A stretch of DNA of 48,959 bases, from the IMG/VR virus record IMGVR_UViG_3300048780_000061, positions 1 through 48,959 of that record. One strand, given 5' to 3'. Both the position numbers and the translations under genes were made by a program. The notes below the pieces were generated by a model. That model worked only from the letters and a program-made list of their open reading frames with translations, was not told where the DNA came from and did no database searches. Every line of letters starts with the position of its first letter. The stretch's first letter is position 1. The DNA comes from a virus. This document shows, one piece after another, positions 7,359-15,707 of this stretch.

Positions 7359-10100
7359 TTAATGTTTTAATAGGCCCGCATTGATTGCAGCATCCCACTC
7401 TCTGACCTCGTTGTCAAAATAATCCTCGTCAGGTTTGCTGGATTGAACCTCGCGCCCGATTCGCTCAATCCTGAAACCGAGTCGGCGAGCGCCCTCAAGG
7501 GCGATTGCAAAATAATCGTAAAGGTCGGGACTTTTCTTTACCCGCTCCTTCATGTCGTCCTTAGATTCGACCTCGACCTTATTTCCGGCCACGATTCTGA
7601 AAAGCCGCAACTGGCCCTCTTGTGCAACTGGCATGGAAAGATTTCTGACCTGATTAGATTCAATGGCCTCGCGTGTGGAAAACCACATCTCTGTAACAAA
7701 TTTCGAGTAATGTTCCTTGCATGTTTTTAGGCGTCTCTCGCCATTTTTTTCATCAATGAACAAATCAAATCTGACGGGCCTCTCGGTGGTCGGCGCGCCG
7801 GAATCAACTGGTATTGGGCAGGTGCTTCCAAACTTCTTGGCGAATGAATTGCCAAGCGTTCCCCGGCCAAATGAATCGTAAAAGAAATTCTCAGGCGGGA
7901 TGTTGAGTCGTTTGTGTTGGTTAAAAATAAACTCAGCAATCTGATCTTCTGGCTCAATGCCGCAATTTAGTCGGATAGGAATTATTTCAGGAGTTCCAAC
8001 GGCAAAGATGATATTGCCGTCCTTGTCCTCTCCAAATTCGCACTCACCGCCAACGCAGCGGTCGCCTCCACCAAATGCTGGATCACAGGAGAAAAGTTTC
8101 GTCCGAGCCGTCCCTTTCCAAGCGGCGGATTCAAATGCGTGATGCTTCTCACACAGGCCAATGGTGATGACTCGGTTTGAAACCATGCCGCGAGACGGCT
8201 TCCCAATGGCTTGCTGGAAATACTGCCACGAATCAAGCCCATGAGTTGAAGCCATCAAGTCAATGAACTTTTGGGTTATGAGATAGGGGTAACGATTCTT
8301 CGGCTCATCGTTGTTTGGCGTATCGCGCCCGTCAAACGCAACGACATGGGCATCATACCAGCGCGAAGTCCATTCCTGAGTCTTGCCGGTGTCAATGAAC
8401 GAGTCCCAACCGCCCCTTGGTTCGGCAGCGGTGCAAAGCGGGTCTGAAATATCGGTCGGATTTCCGCCCATGACTCCCTTGAAACCATCGTTCACCATCC
8501 AATTTGCGTAGGCATCAAGAAACGAAGTCTCCATGACGGCGCAGTTATGGACTAAAAATCCATTTACGGAGTAGCTTGGATGTCCGGCAATCTCAAGATT
8601 ATAGACCTCAATTCCTCTGTCACAATCTGAGGCGTTTGTAAAACTCGACGGTTTGGATACCTCAACACTGTCCACCCAAGACGAATGAGAAAGTTCGCTT
8701 TCTTCACATCCTGTTCCTGCCGGGCAATCGCATTGTGTGAGGCTCCGTCCAATTCCACAGCTAGTTTTTTGTTCGGAAAAGCAACATCTACTTTGTAATG
8801 GGTTGGGTATCCGCTTCCAGCCCTCATTTTGGTTTTCACAGGAAAATTGTTTTCCGAATCGGGAAAAAATTCCAGCAAAACTAACTCCGCTTTTGTTGGG
8901 CCGGTTCCATTCCCACCACGAATTGGGGGTTTGTGTCCGGCCAGCTTCAACCTTATGCTGATAGCTGTATTGCGTTTCTTTTTTTGCTCCGCTGTTAGAG
9001 AATCGCAAAAGCTCTGGTAGCCTGCTTCCATTTTTGACCGCATTGCTTCGTAACGCTCTGGGTGATTCTTGAATAACAGACTCCGCGATTTCTGAATTTT
9101 TGCAGAGCGTTCTGGCGTATAAAGGTTCTTTCGATATTCCGGCTGTGCTGACCACCACTTCGCTCTGCAAGACCGACTGCAAAAAATCTTGTTTAATTTG
9201 GGGTTGGGATTTCCACAAAGTTTGCACTTTGTTTCCGGCGATGATTTGATTCGCTTCATGTTGTGTTATCATAACACAACTCTGGTTAAGGTCAATAGCC
9301 CTTTTCCAGCCGAATTGAGTTAAAAACGGATGTTTTTCGGTGCATAAAATTATTCGTCCATCTTTGGTTTTTATTCTGCAAAGACGCCTTGCCGTCCGTC
9401 TCATCGTGGAGACAACAGTAGAAATTCCGATTGCTGAACAAACCGCGTCTCCCGCACTAATTGATTCAATCGGGATTTTCCCGTTAGGAGTATCAACCAA
9501 AGTTCCGGCGGGAAAACATTCATCTCCATAATGCACCATTATTCCATCCATTTTTCCGGGAGTGTTCGGGGGTTTCGATCCTTGAAACTTTCCCATCCCG
9601 ACAAATCTGCCATTGGACACACAGGCAACCGTTCCGATTCCGTGGTCAAGGGTGCGGGCGACTTCATTTTCGTCGTCAATGTCGTCCGGGGTGATTTGCC
9701 GTTTTGAGTCCAGCACGAATCCATCCAGCCAAGGATACCTTTCACGACCACGATTGAACATTTTTTTCAATCGTCCCCATACTTTTCGTTCCAAAGAAAT
9801 AATGTCCGTCGTGGAAAGGATGGCCAGAGAAGTATGGGGAAATGCCCAGAAGTTAATCAGTGCGTGAACGGTGAAAATATACGTTTTGTTACTAGAGGCC
9901 GCCCCAAGGAAACAAATTACCTTGTTCTCGCATATTCTGGTCATGCCAAGAACAAACCACCGATGTTGGTCGTCCTCTGGCCAAATCAATTTGTGTGCGG
10001 CAAGATAATGTTTAACCACTCCCGGCTTTCCATACCCTCGCCGGATGGCGTCAAATTCTCTCGCCAGCGCGAATTCTTCCGCCGAGTATTGGTCTGACAC
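7359..10100 (-). CDS. terL: terminase large subunit containing an intein
   Basis: 913 residues before splicing; removing the intein leaves 588, a normal size. The ATPase domain has a Walker A variant GAASSNKT at about 66-73 (Asn where Gly is usual) and a Walker B ending in GDE at 192-194, exactly where the intein is inserted. After the intein come the METSFLDAYANW and GGNPTDISDPL segments. The RuvC-like nuclease domain shows LFSCDPAFGGGDRC and FFYDSFGRGTLGNSF acidic motifs. TerL cuts concatemers and drives DNA into the procapsid through the portal. Translation begins at a GTG; the divergent virion operon starts 51 bases away. The host exteins are intact, so activity depends on splicing. Confidence 0.92.
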   Translation of the reverse strand: MSDQYSAEEFALAREFDAIRRGYGKPGVVKHYLAAHKLIWPEDDQHRWFVLGMTRICENKVICFLGAASSNKTYIFTVHALINFWAFPHTSLAILSTTDIISLERKVWGRLKKMFNRGRERYPWLDGFVLDSKRQITPDDIDDENEVARTLDHGIGTVACVSNGRFVGMGKFQGSKPPNTPGKMDGIMVHYGDECFPAGTLVDTPNGKIPIESISAGDAVCSAIGISTVVSTMRRTARRLCRIKTKDGRIILCTEKHPFLTQFGWKRAIDLNQSCVMITQHEANQIIAGNKVQTLWKSQPQIKQDFLQSVLQSEVVVSTAGISKEPLYARTLCKNSEIAESVIQESPRALRSNAVKNGSRLPELLRFSNSGAKKETQYSYQHKVEAGRTQTPNSWWEWNRPNKSGVSFAGIFSRFGKQFSCENQNEGWKRIPNPLQSRCCFSEQKTSCGIGRSLTQCDCPAGTGCEESELSHSSWVDSVEVSKPSSFTNASDCDRGIEVYNLEIAGHPSYSVNGFLVHNCAVMETSFLDAYANWMVNDGFKGVMGGNPTDISDPLCTAAEPRGGWDSFIDTGKTQEWTSRWYDAHVVAFDGRDTPNNDEPKNRYPYLITQKFIDLMASTHGLDSWQYFQQAIGKPSRGMVSNRVITIGLCEKHHAFESAAWKGTARTKLFSCDPAFGGGDRCVGGECEFGEDKDGNIIFAVGTPEIIPIRLNCGIEPEDQIAEFIFNQHKRLNIPPENFFYDSFGRGTLGNSFAKKFGSTCPIPVDSGAPTTERPVRFDLFIDEKNGERRLKTCKEHYSKFVTEMWFSTREAIESNQVRNLSMPVAQEGQLRLFRIVAGNKVEVESKDDMKERVKKSPDLYDYFAIALEGARRLGFRIERIGREVQSSKPDEDYFDNEVREWDAAINAGLLKH
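8564..9259 (-). CDS. EDxHD/Vsr-like homing endonuclease nested out of frame in the intein
   Basis: 231 residues, lying entirely inside the intein DNA in a different minus-strand frame. N-terminal zinc finger with Cys12, Cys15, Cys27 and Cys31, then a basic helical linker (40-110). The C-terminal nuclease domain (about 118-215) shows Glu125, Asp158 in KVDVAF, AVELDG with Glu169 and Asp171, and His175 (ASHN), the layout of EDxHD/Vsr-like and DUF559-type PD-(D/E)XK enzymes. The order of conserved residues makes a chance shadow frame very unlikely. It would cut intein-free terminase alleles and so spread the intein. No Shine-Dalgarno sequence is visible; a palindrome abuts the ATG. Confidence 0.85.
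   Translation of the reverse strand: MKRIKSSPETKCKLCGNPNPKLNKIFCSRSCRAKWWSAQPEYRKNLYTPERSAKIQKSRSLLFKNHPERYEAMRSKMEAGYQSFCDSLTAEQKKKRNTAISIRLKLAGHKPPIRGGNGTGPTKAELVLLEFFPDSENNFPVKTKMRAGSGYPTHYKVDVAFPNKKLAVELDGASHNAIARQEQDVKKANFLIRLGWTVLRYPNRRVLQTPQIVTEELRSIILRLPDIQATP
9260..9280. repeat. perfect 10-bp palindrome at the nested endonuclease start
   Basis: GTTGTGTTAT and ATAACACAAC flank a single central base, and the palindrome ends directly against the ATG of the nested endonuclease gene. In the intein frame the same bases encode a Cys-to-Gln stretch near residues 275-281. As RNA it could form a hairpin that hides or exposes the start; as DNA it could be an operator. Confidence 0.7.
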
Positions 10101-10115
10101 GATGAAAATTTACCG

Positions 10116-10144
10116 TTGCAAAAATGGATGTCAAGTGGTATAGC
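10116..10144 (+). promoter_or_regulatory. candidate promoter for the plus-strand virion operon
   Basis: TTGCAA at 10116-10121, a 17-base spacer and TATAGC at 10139-10144, ending 7 bases before the ATG at 10152. It lies in the 51-base gap between the divergent terminase and virion operons. The transcript would be essentially leaderless. Confidence 0.4.
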
Positions 10145-10151
10145 AGATTGC

Positions 10152-10370
10152 ATGAGCGCAATTTCACTTGTTCCGGTATCGGAATTCAGTATTGGAAATC
10201 TGCCGGTCGCCGCCAATCCGCCCATGTCTTATGACGTGACTCTGGGAACGCCAACCGCCCAAGGTATTGTGCCGCCGTTCACGAATCTCGCGGCGTCCAT
10301 CTATGAAATTAACGGGGTCGGGCCGGCCTACGGGTGGAACGCCGCATTGGGAGCGTGGAAACAAATATGA
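10152..10370 (+). CDS. small virion-region protein
   Basis: 72 residues from the ATG at 10152; a TTG at 10116 would overlap the promoter. Pro/Asn/Val rich, with a C-terminal YGWNAALGAWKQI that resembles the ends of the 253-aa and 81-aa proteins downstream (SSNGVWTKH, VSNGVWIEEV), suggesting a shared beta-rich end module. Its TGA overlaps the ATG of the next gene. Probably a virion or appendage accessory protein; the role is not known. Confidence 0.6.
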   Translation: MSAISLVPVSEFSIGNLPVAANPPMSYDVTLGTPTAQGIVPPFTNLAASIYEINGVGPAYGWNAALGAWKQI

Positions 10371-11128
10371 AAAGACTTTTCTGCCTTCTTTTTTTCCTGT
10401 CACCGTTCGCCGCCAAAGCGGATTGGTATGCGTCTCAATCGTGGGTCAAAAACTACGTTGCGACAAACTCATCCGCCGCGACCCCTTTGACCACCAACCA
10501 GCTTAACATCATTAACGCCGCAGTTACCAACCCAGCCGGTGGGAACCTTTCGTTTCAAAGCGGAAGTTACCAGCCGGTTTCTAACAATTTCACCTCCTAC
10601 GGTTATCAAACCATCTTGAACAACAACATGAAGTTGGGAGCGGATGCGTTTGGAACCCTGACGATAAACAGCCTAAAGTCGTTCACCTTTACGGGATTCC
10701 CATACAACAATCAGGACTATCTCTACGGTTTGAATTGGCTGGCGTATTCGGCTCCGGCCACAAATGTTTTCACTGTCATAGTGGGTGGTGGCGTTTCAGA
10801 GATTGATTTCTCAACAACTCCAACCGTTACTCCGAGGACAACGATCAACTGGATGATTGACGGGTATGGAAACCTTCAACCCAAATCCGCGAGTTCTGCC
10901 ATTACACTTGGCTCTGCTACCAACCGAGTGTCAGCCGGATATTTTTCAAACTTGGACGCCGCCGTATCCATCAAGACGGCGGTTATCACGAACGGCAACA
11001 TGATTCTTTGGAGCAGCACAAACTCTCCCCCACCAAACGGCAACCCGAATTATATCTGGTTGGCGACCTCGACCAACGCGCCGGGATTTTTCTTCGTCAG
11101 CAGCAACGGAGTGTGGACGAAGCATTAA
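10367..11128 (+). CDS. secreted-type appendage protein with signal peptide
   Basis: 253 residues from the ATG overlapping the previous stop. The N-terminus is a clear Sec signal (MKRLFCLLFFLSPFAAKA, cleavage after AKA). The rest is Thr/Asn/Ser rich with repeated beta-strand patterns like phage fibre or spike stalks, and a SSNGVWTKH C-terminus. A signal peptide on a structural phage protein is unusual: it implies export to the periplasm or cell surface. Fibre-like nature is inferred from composition. Confidence 0.65.
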   Translation: MKRLFCLLFFLSPFAAKADWYASQSWVKNYVATNSSAATPLTTNQLNIINAAVTNPAGGNLSFQSGSYQPVSNNFTSYGYQTILNNNMKLGADAFGTLTINSLKSFTFTGFPYNNQDYLYGLNWLAYSAPATNVFTVIVGGGVSEIDFSTTPTVTPRTTINWMIDGYGNLQPKSASSAITLGSATNRVSAGYFSNLDAAVSIKTAVITNGNMILWSSTNSPPPNGNPNYIWLATSTNAPGFFFVSSNGVWTKH

Positions 11129-11134
11129 AATGAT

Positions 11135-12310
11135 ATGGCTGGCGAAAAGCGCATTTACGGCTCCCTCCGGTCTTTCCCAAAAGGTCAGAATTCTGATATA
11201 GACCCGCTGTTGCTTCCACCAGACCAACTTTCCTTCGCCACCAATGCCACGGTGCGCGGAGATTTTGTAACCCAACGCCCGCCATTCAAAAATCTTCCTC
11301 TTAATTTTGCCGACTCTCAAACTCAAACAGATTTTCAGACCGGACTTTTTCAAGGAGCGTGTTACTACCGGAACGGGGCGAATGGTTTCATCATGGCGGC
11401 TGTCGGAGGAAACCTTTTCCAAATCATTTTTGATTCCAGCGGGATGCCCACCGTTTACGAAATACCACTTGGTGCATCGCCAGTTCCATTACAAGTTCCG
11501 TCAGTTCCGACCGGATTGGTCGCAACAGCCGGAAACGCTGAGGTCGGCTTGGCTTGGTTCGCAGCCAATAACGCGACAACTTACACCGTTCTTCGGTCAA
11601 CCGTATCTGGCTCCGAGACTTCTCTGGCCACGCTGGTTTCTGGAACGTCATACACCGATACAACGGCAGTCAATGGAACGACGTATTTTTACACCGTCAT
11701 ATCCGTCAATGCCGTTGGAACGAGTGCGGCATCAAATGAGGCAAGCGCATCCCCGTTCGTTCCCGCAACCGCGCCATCTGCGCCAACAAACCTTGTAGCA
11801 GCGGCAGGAAACGCACAAGTCGGATTGACGTGGAACGCATCGGCAACTGCGGTCAGTTATGCCGTGTTGCGTTCGGTGACAAGTGGAAGTGGATATGTTG
11901 TGCTTGCCGGTGCAACTGCACTCACTGTCACAAATTGGACTGATTCCACGGCTGTCAATGGAACGGCCTATTATTATGTTGTGACGGCCACAAATGCAGT
12001 TGGAACAAGTGGAAACTCGAATCAGGCGAGTGCCACGCCCGCCGTACCTGTTAATAATCTTATACCAGTCAACGCGGTATTTTCCAATTACGGTCAAGGC
12101 ATTTCTTATTATGGTCTTGTAATAAGTCAAAACACACTCTACACAGTAACCTTTTCTGGGCAAGGCGAGGGGTTTCTGTTTGGAGCAACGGGGATTTATA
12201 TATCAAATGGCCAATATAATTCTGGTTCTAATACCATAATATCTTTCTTTTGCATCATTCCGTCGGTTGGATCACTTGTTAGACAATGCACAACTGTAAC
12301 CACTCCTTGA
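11135..12310 (+). CDS. virion protein with two fibronectin type III domains
   Basis: 391 residues. The first 110 resemble phage stem or tail proteins (MAGEKRIYGSLRSFPKG, then PPDQLSFATNATVRGDFVTQRPP). Two FN3 domains follow at about 124-212 and 214-308, each with the VPTGL or APTNL start, a central Trp, YTVLRS or YAVLRS, and an AVNGT.YFYTV end. The last 80 residues form a separate beta-rich domain. FN3 domains on virions usually help weak binding to cell-surface glycans. The next gene begins 1 base after the stop. Confidence 0.75.
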   Translation: MAGEKRIYGSLRSFPKGQNSDIDPLLLPPDQLSFATNATVRGDFVTQRPPFKNLPLNFADSQTQTDFQTGLFQGACYYRNGANGFIMAAVGGNLFQIIFDSSGMPTVYEIPLGASPVPLQVPSVPTGLVATAGNAEVGLAWFAANNATTYTVLRSTVSGSETSLATLVSGTSYTDTTAVNGTTYFYTVISVNAVGTSAASNEASASPFVPATAPSAPTNLVAAAGNAQVGLTWNASATAVSYAVLRSVTSGSGYVVLAGATALTVTNWTDSTAVNGTAYYYVVTATNAVGTSGNSNQASATPAVPVNNLIPVNAVFSNYGQGISYYGLVISQNTLYTVTFSGQGEGFLFGATGIYISNGQYNSGSNTIISFFCIIPSVGSLVRQCTTVTTP

Positions 12311-12311
12311 C

Positions 12312-14876
12312 ATGCCCACCAACTCACCATCCGTTCCGAAAAACTGGCTTCGTCAGGCCGAACAGTTTTTGATTTGGAATGACGGCATAAATCTGCCAGT
12401 GATATGGGATGGCAATTCGGCGCGGCGTTCGCTAGGGCCGTCAACTTCCGGCGCGGGACTGACTTCGCTGGCAACCATAGCCGCCAGCGATTCAAATGGG
12501 GATGGGTGGAATCCGCCCCCGATAAACCAATACATTTCGCTGTTGCTCAATGCGCCATACACCGGCCCAATTGGGATTCCAGTTTTAATAAACACCGCGA
12601 CCTACTATCTGCAAAGCGCGTCCACGCTTTCAGGAGCATCGGGCTTGAACTATTTAGTATTTGGTCTTGTTTCCGGTTCAGGCTCAGATTCAATTCCAGT
12701 CGGAAGCAAATTTTCTCTCAATAACAAAATCTGCGGTGCGATTTTGTCTGCGGTGGATGGGAGTGGAAACTCCATTTCTAATTGGCCCGCAATCCCCAGT
12801 TCGACCCCTCCCGCAACTTTGACCTGTATTGTGGGCGGGCAACTGACAGAATTTGCAGTCTCTTTTGGATTTGACTTCAGAGATTATTCAACCGGGAAAA
12901 CTCACGCGCATGGGATTGTAGATACGGTAGCTTTTAATTCCACAACAAGTCAGACAACCGTTACTTGGCGGAATCCACTTTCTTCTTCTGACCAATCAGC
13001 CACGTCCACAGTTAATAGTATCTATTACGGAGGCACAACTTGGTTTGTAGTTTCATGGAATCTTACAAATTTTCCTTCGATTGCCTCAACGGTTATTCTG
13101 AATTATGTCACTTTAACATTAACCCAATCCTTTCGGGGCAATGTTGGCGACACGCTTCAAATCGGGACTGCGCTGATGACGGTTACGGCAATAAACGGCG
13201 CACAAGTCACTTGTCAGATGCAGACCAACGGCCAGCAGGCCATACCGTTCATCGCCTCAGCCTCCACCGTTCCGACAACCGCCCTGCTTTTAATGGACAA
13301 CACGGCCAGCGGCAGCCTGACTACTGTGGCGACTTATCCGGCAACCGGCCCGAACGGGGCGCAAACGGACACAACGGTAACTGGACTGGCGGGCGGAGCC
13401 TATTGTCAACCCGGCAGTGTCGTTCCGGCGGCGGGCATGGTGGTTCAGGTCACAAATCCGACCACGAATGTAACAGACACTTTGTTCATCACCAGTTCAA
13501 GTGGGGCGGCTCCCGGCCAAACATCTTATTTCGTCCTGTTGAAAAATCTGAATGACACAAGCAGTAACACGGCGGGTACGGCCTATTCAATCGCGGCAGG
13601 AACCCCCATCTACTCGCTTCCCGAACTCCCGGTCGGAAATGTTTTAGTTTATGGCATGGGACGGATTTGGATGGCGCTGCCAGACGGACAGCATTTCATC
13701 GGTGGCGACATTGTTGGCGCAGCTTCCGGCAGCAACTCACCGCCGACCAACTACAACTTCGCAGATGCAATTCTCAAAATCAGCCAGAACTTTATGCTGG
13801 CGGGCGGGACTACATTTTCCATTCCTGGTTCTGGGGAAACAATTTGCGCGATGGCATTTGTGCAGCAGCTTAACGTCGCGCTTGGACAGGGGCCGCTGAT
13901 GGTGTTCACCGATGACACGGTGTTTTCCTGTCAGGCTCCGACCGATGCAACAACTTGGTCGAACCTCACCAGCCCGATTTTGACCGAGGCGTTGCTTGGG
14001 TCGGGCGGAATATCAGACGACGATGTTTCTCCCTGCAATGCGGATTTGATTTTCCGAACTTCCGATGGCGGGATTCAGTCCCTTCAAATGGCAACGCTCG
14101 CCTTTGTGCAGTGGGGGAACACTCCAATCAGCAAGGAAGTTTCTCGCAGCATCCAAAACGACGACCCCACACTACTGCCATTCAGCAAGAGCATCATTTT
14201 CAACAATCGCCGACTGACAACCTGCCAGTTCCAACAGGCGGCGCGCGGAGTCTATGGCCCGGCGATGGTGTCGCTTAATTTCGACCCTAACAGTTCACTT
14301 TCAGGGAAAGCTCCTTCAGTTTGGGAATCGGAATGGAACGGGTTGAACGTGCTGGAATTCATCGTGGGGAGATTCAACGGCTCGATTCGGTGTTACGCGC
14401 TCTGTTTGTCCGCCGACTTGTCGCAGATTGAACTTCACCAAATCCAACTCGACGATGACGGTTATCTCGACGACGGAGTGACGCCGATTACGATGACCGC
14501 CGAAAGCCCGATGCTGTTTCCTGAAAAACCGAATGCGGCGCGGGAATACAAGCGGCTGGCGAATGGCGAATTTTCGGTGAAGAACATCGTCGCTGACGTG
14601 GACTACTCATGGTGGTATCGTTCCGACCAAAATCCGAACTGGACGCTTTGGTATTCTTCGACTATCAAATATCAGGGAGTAAGCGACCCCGGCTATCGCC
14701 GCAGAATCTCGATTGGGATGCCCGACCCGAAAAAGTTTGATGCGACCAACAACCAGCCCTTGCGCGAGGGTTACAATTTTCAGGTAAAACTTTCTTTCAC
14801 CGGACAGGCGACCTTGACCAATGCAAGATTTGCCGCCGACATAATTCCAGAACCCGATTTCGGAACGCCAAAATGA
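12312..14876 (+). CDS. large structural protein, probable tail/stem component
   Basis: 854 residues. It begins with RQAEQFLIWNDGINLPVIWDG, a segment usually found internally in phage stem proteins whose N-terminal half resembles the start of the preceding gene. The pair may therefore be one ancestral protein split by insertion of FN3 domains. The middle is beta-rich and low in Lys/Glu; the C-terminal third has RWGNTPISKEVSRS-like and ISIGMPDPKKFD segments. Podovirus tail tubular or stem function is inferred. It ends in ATGA shared with the next gene. Confidence 0.7.
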   Translation: MPTNSPSVPKNWLRQAEQFLIWNDGINLPVIWDGNSARRSLGPSTSGAGLTSLATIAASDSNGDGWNPPPINQYISLLLNAPYTGPIGIPVLINTATYYLQSASTLSGASGLNYLVFGLVSGSGSDSIPVGSKFSLNNKICGAILSAVDGSGNSISNWPAIPSSTPPATLTCIVGGQLTEFAVSFGFDFRDYSTGKTHAHGIVDTVAFNSTTSQTTVTWRNPLSSSDQSATSTVNSIYYGGTTWFVVSWNLTNFPSIASTVILNYVTLTLTQSFRGNVGDTLQIGTALMTVTAINGAQVTCQMQTNGQQAIPFIASASTVPTTALLLMDNTASGSLTTVATYPATGPNGAQTDTTVTGLAGGAYCQPGSVVPAAGMVVQVTNPTTNVTDTLFITSSSGAAPGQTSYFVLLKNLNDTSSNTAGTAYSIAAGTPIYSLPELPVGNVLVYGMGRIWMALPDGQHFIGGDIVGAASGSNSPPTNYNFADAILKISQNFMLAGGTTFSIPGSGETICAMAFVQQLNVALGQGPLMVFTDDTVFSCQAPTDATTWSNLTSPILTEALLGSGGISDDDVSPCNADLIFRTSDGGIQSLQMATLAFVQWGNTPISKEVSRSIQNDDPTLLPFSKSIIFNNRRLTTCQFQQAARGVYGPAMVSLNFDPNSSLSGKAPSVWESEWNGLNVLEFIVGRFNGSIRCYALCLSADLSQIELHQIQLDDDGYLDDGVTPITMTAESPMLFPEKPNAAREYKRLANGEFSVKNIVADVDYSWWYRSDQNPNWTLWYSSTIKYQGVSDPGYRRRISIGMPDPKKFDATNNQPLREGYNFQVKLSFTGQATLTNARFAADIIPEPDFGTPK

Positions 14877-15694
14877 GAAATTCAATCATCATGCCGGTCG
14901 GAACCATTGTTGGTTCGGTGACATCAACGCTTCCGGTTCAGACATTCACTGACTCGATCTCCGACCTTTTCATTTCAGGAACCGTTACGGTGAATGTCAT
15001 CCGGGCGAGCGCGAACACCCTAAAATATGACGCGCTGGACGTTGGCTCGGCGCAGAGAATCATCCAGCAAATTAACAAGGCGATGAGTGGCGGCGGCGGG
15101 TTGATTGCTATTGTGGATACTCCATCTCCGGCCATTCCTTCAGGACTGGCGGCAACAGCGAAAACTTTGGAGATAGACTTGGGCTGGACTTATGCGGTTC
15201 CGGCAGCAAGCCAATATAACGTCTATCGCTCGACAACTTCTGGCGGGCCATACGCCCTGATAGGCTCGTCAACCACGAACTTTTACAACGATGTCGGCCT
15301 GACGGTGGTGCAGGAGTATTTCTACGTCATTACCAGCGTGTTGAACGGATTAGAGAGTGCATATTCAGCAGAGGTTGGGACAACGCCAAGCGCCCCGCCG
15401 ACACCAACATTTGCCAGCGTAACTCCCGACACAATGGCGTCAAGTTCTACAACCCCATTTGCACTTGCTGGCACTGGGCTGTCTTTCATTAACCAAATCA
15501 AGTTGGACAACAGCCTTGGAAATCCGCCTTATATTGTTCCTCCCTTTACCGTGGTTCCGTCTTCGGTTAGCTCAACTGAAATTGATTTTACGGTTCCAAG
15601 CGGAGCATTGTTTCCAAGTTACTTCACCGTTTATTATTCAATAGATAATGGAACGACGTGGACAACCACAGGATTGACAATCCATACAACATAA
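14873..15694 (+). CDS. virion-associated protein with FN3 and Ig-like domain
   Basis: 273 residues. After a beta-rich N-terminal region (1-85) with a GGGG linker, an FN3 domain spans about 90-172 (IPSGLAA, YNVYRSTTSGGPY, YFYVITSV), followed by an IPT/TIG-like immunoglobulin domain at about 180-273. Such modules decorate capsids or tails. Start coupled to the upstream stop by ATGA. No enzymatic motif. Confidence 0.7.
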   Translation: MRNSIIMPVGTIVGSVTSTLPVQTFTDSISDLFISGTVTVNVIRASANTLKYDALDVGSAQRIIQQINKAMSGGGGLIAIVDTPSPAIPSGLAATAKTLEIDLGWTYAVPAASQYNVYRSTTSGGPYALIGSSTTNFYNDVGLTVVQEYFYVITSVLNGLESAYSAEVGTTPSAPPTPTFASVTPDTMASSSTTPFALAGTGLSFINQIKLDNSLGNPPYIVPPFTVVPSSVSSTEIDFTVPSGALFPSYFTVYYSIDNGTTWTTTGLTIHTT

Positions 15695-15707
15695 TGGAAT
15701 GTGACTT

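Larger units (their letters stand above)
8544..9518 (-). other. intein in terminase (325 codons)
   Basis: Residues 195-519 of the terminase translation. Block A is CFPAGTLVDTPNGKIPIESI with the nucleophilic Cys195; block B is TEKHPF (residues 254-259); the C-terminal blocks are VYNLEIAGHPSYSVNGFLVHN, with penultimate His518 and terminal Asn519, followed by Cys520 as the +1 extein residue. These are all the residues needed for standard class 1 protein splicing. Between about residue 285 and 485 the intein frame shows no LAGLIDADG or HNH endonuclease; that DNA instead encodes a nuclease in another frame. The splicing part alone is about 125 residues, like a mini-intein. Confidence 0.92.

Noticed and set aside
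8564-9259. Treating the nested endonuclease as a chance shadow of the intein frame
   Set aside because: It has four ordered zinc-type cysteines and a complete Glu-Asp-Glu/Asp-His nuclease pattern, whereas the intein frame over the same stretch shows no recognisable domain.
10116-10151. TTG start extending the first virion gene upstream
   Set aside because: The extension overlaps a good promoter-like pair, and the ATG at 10152 fits better.
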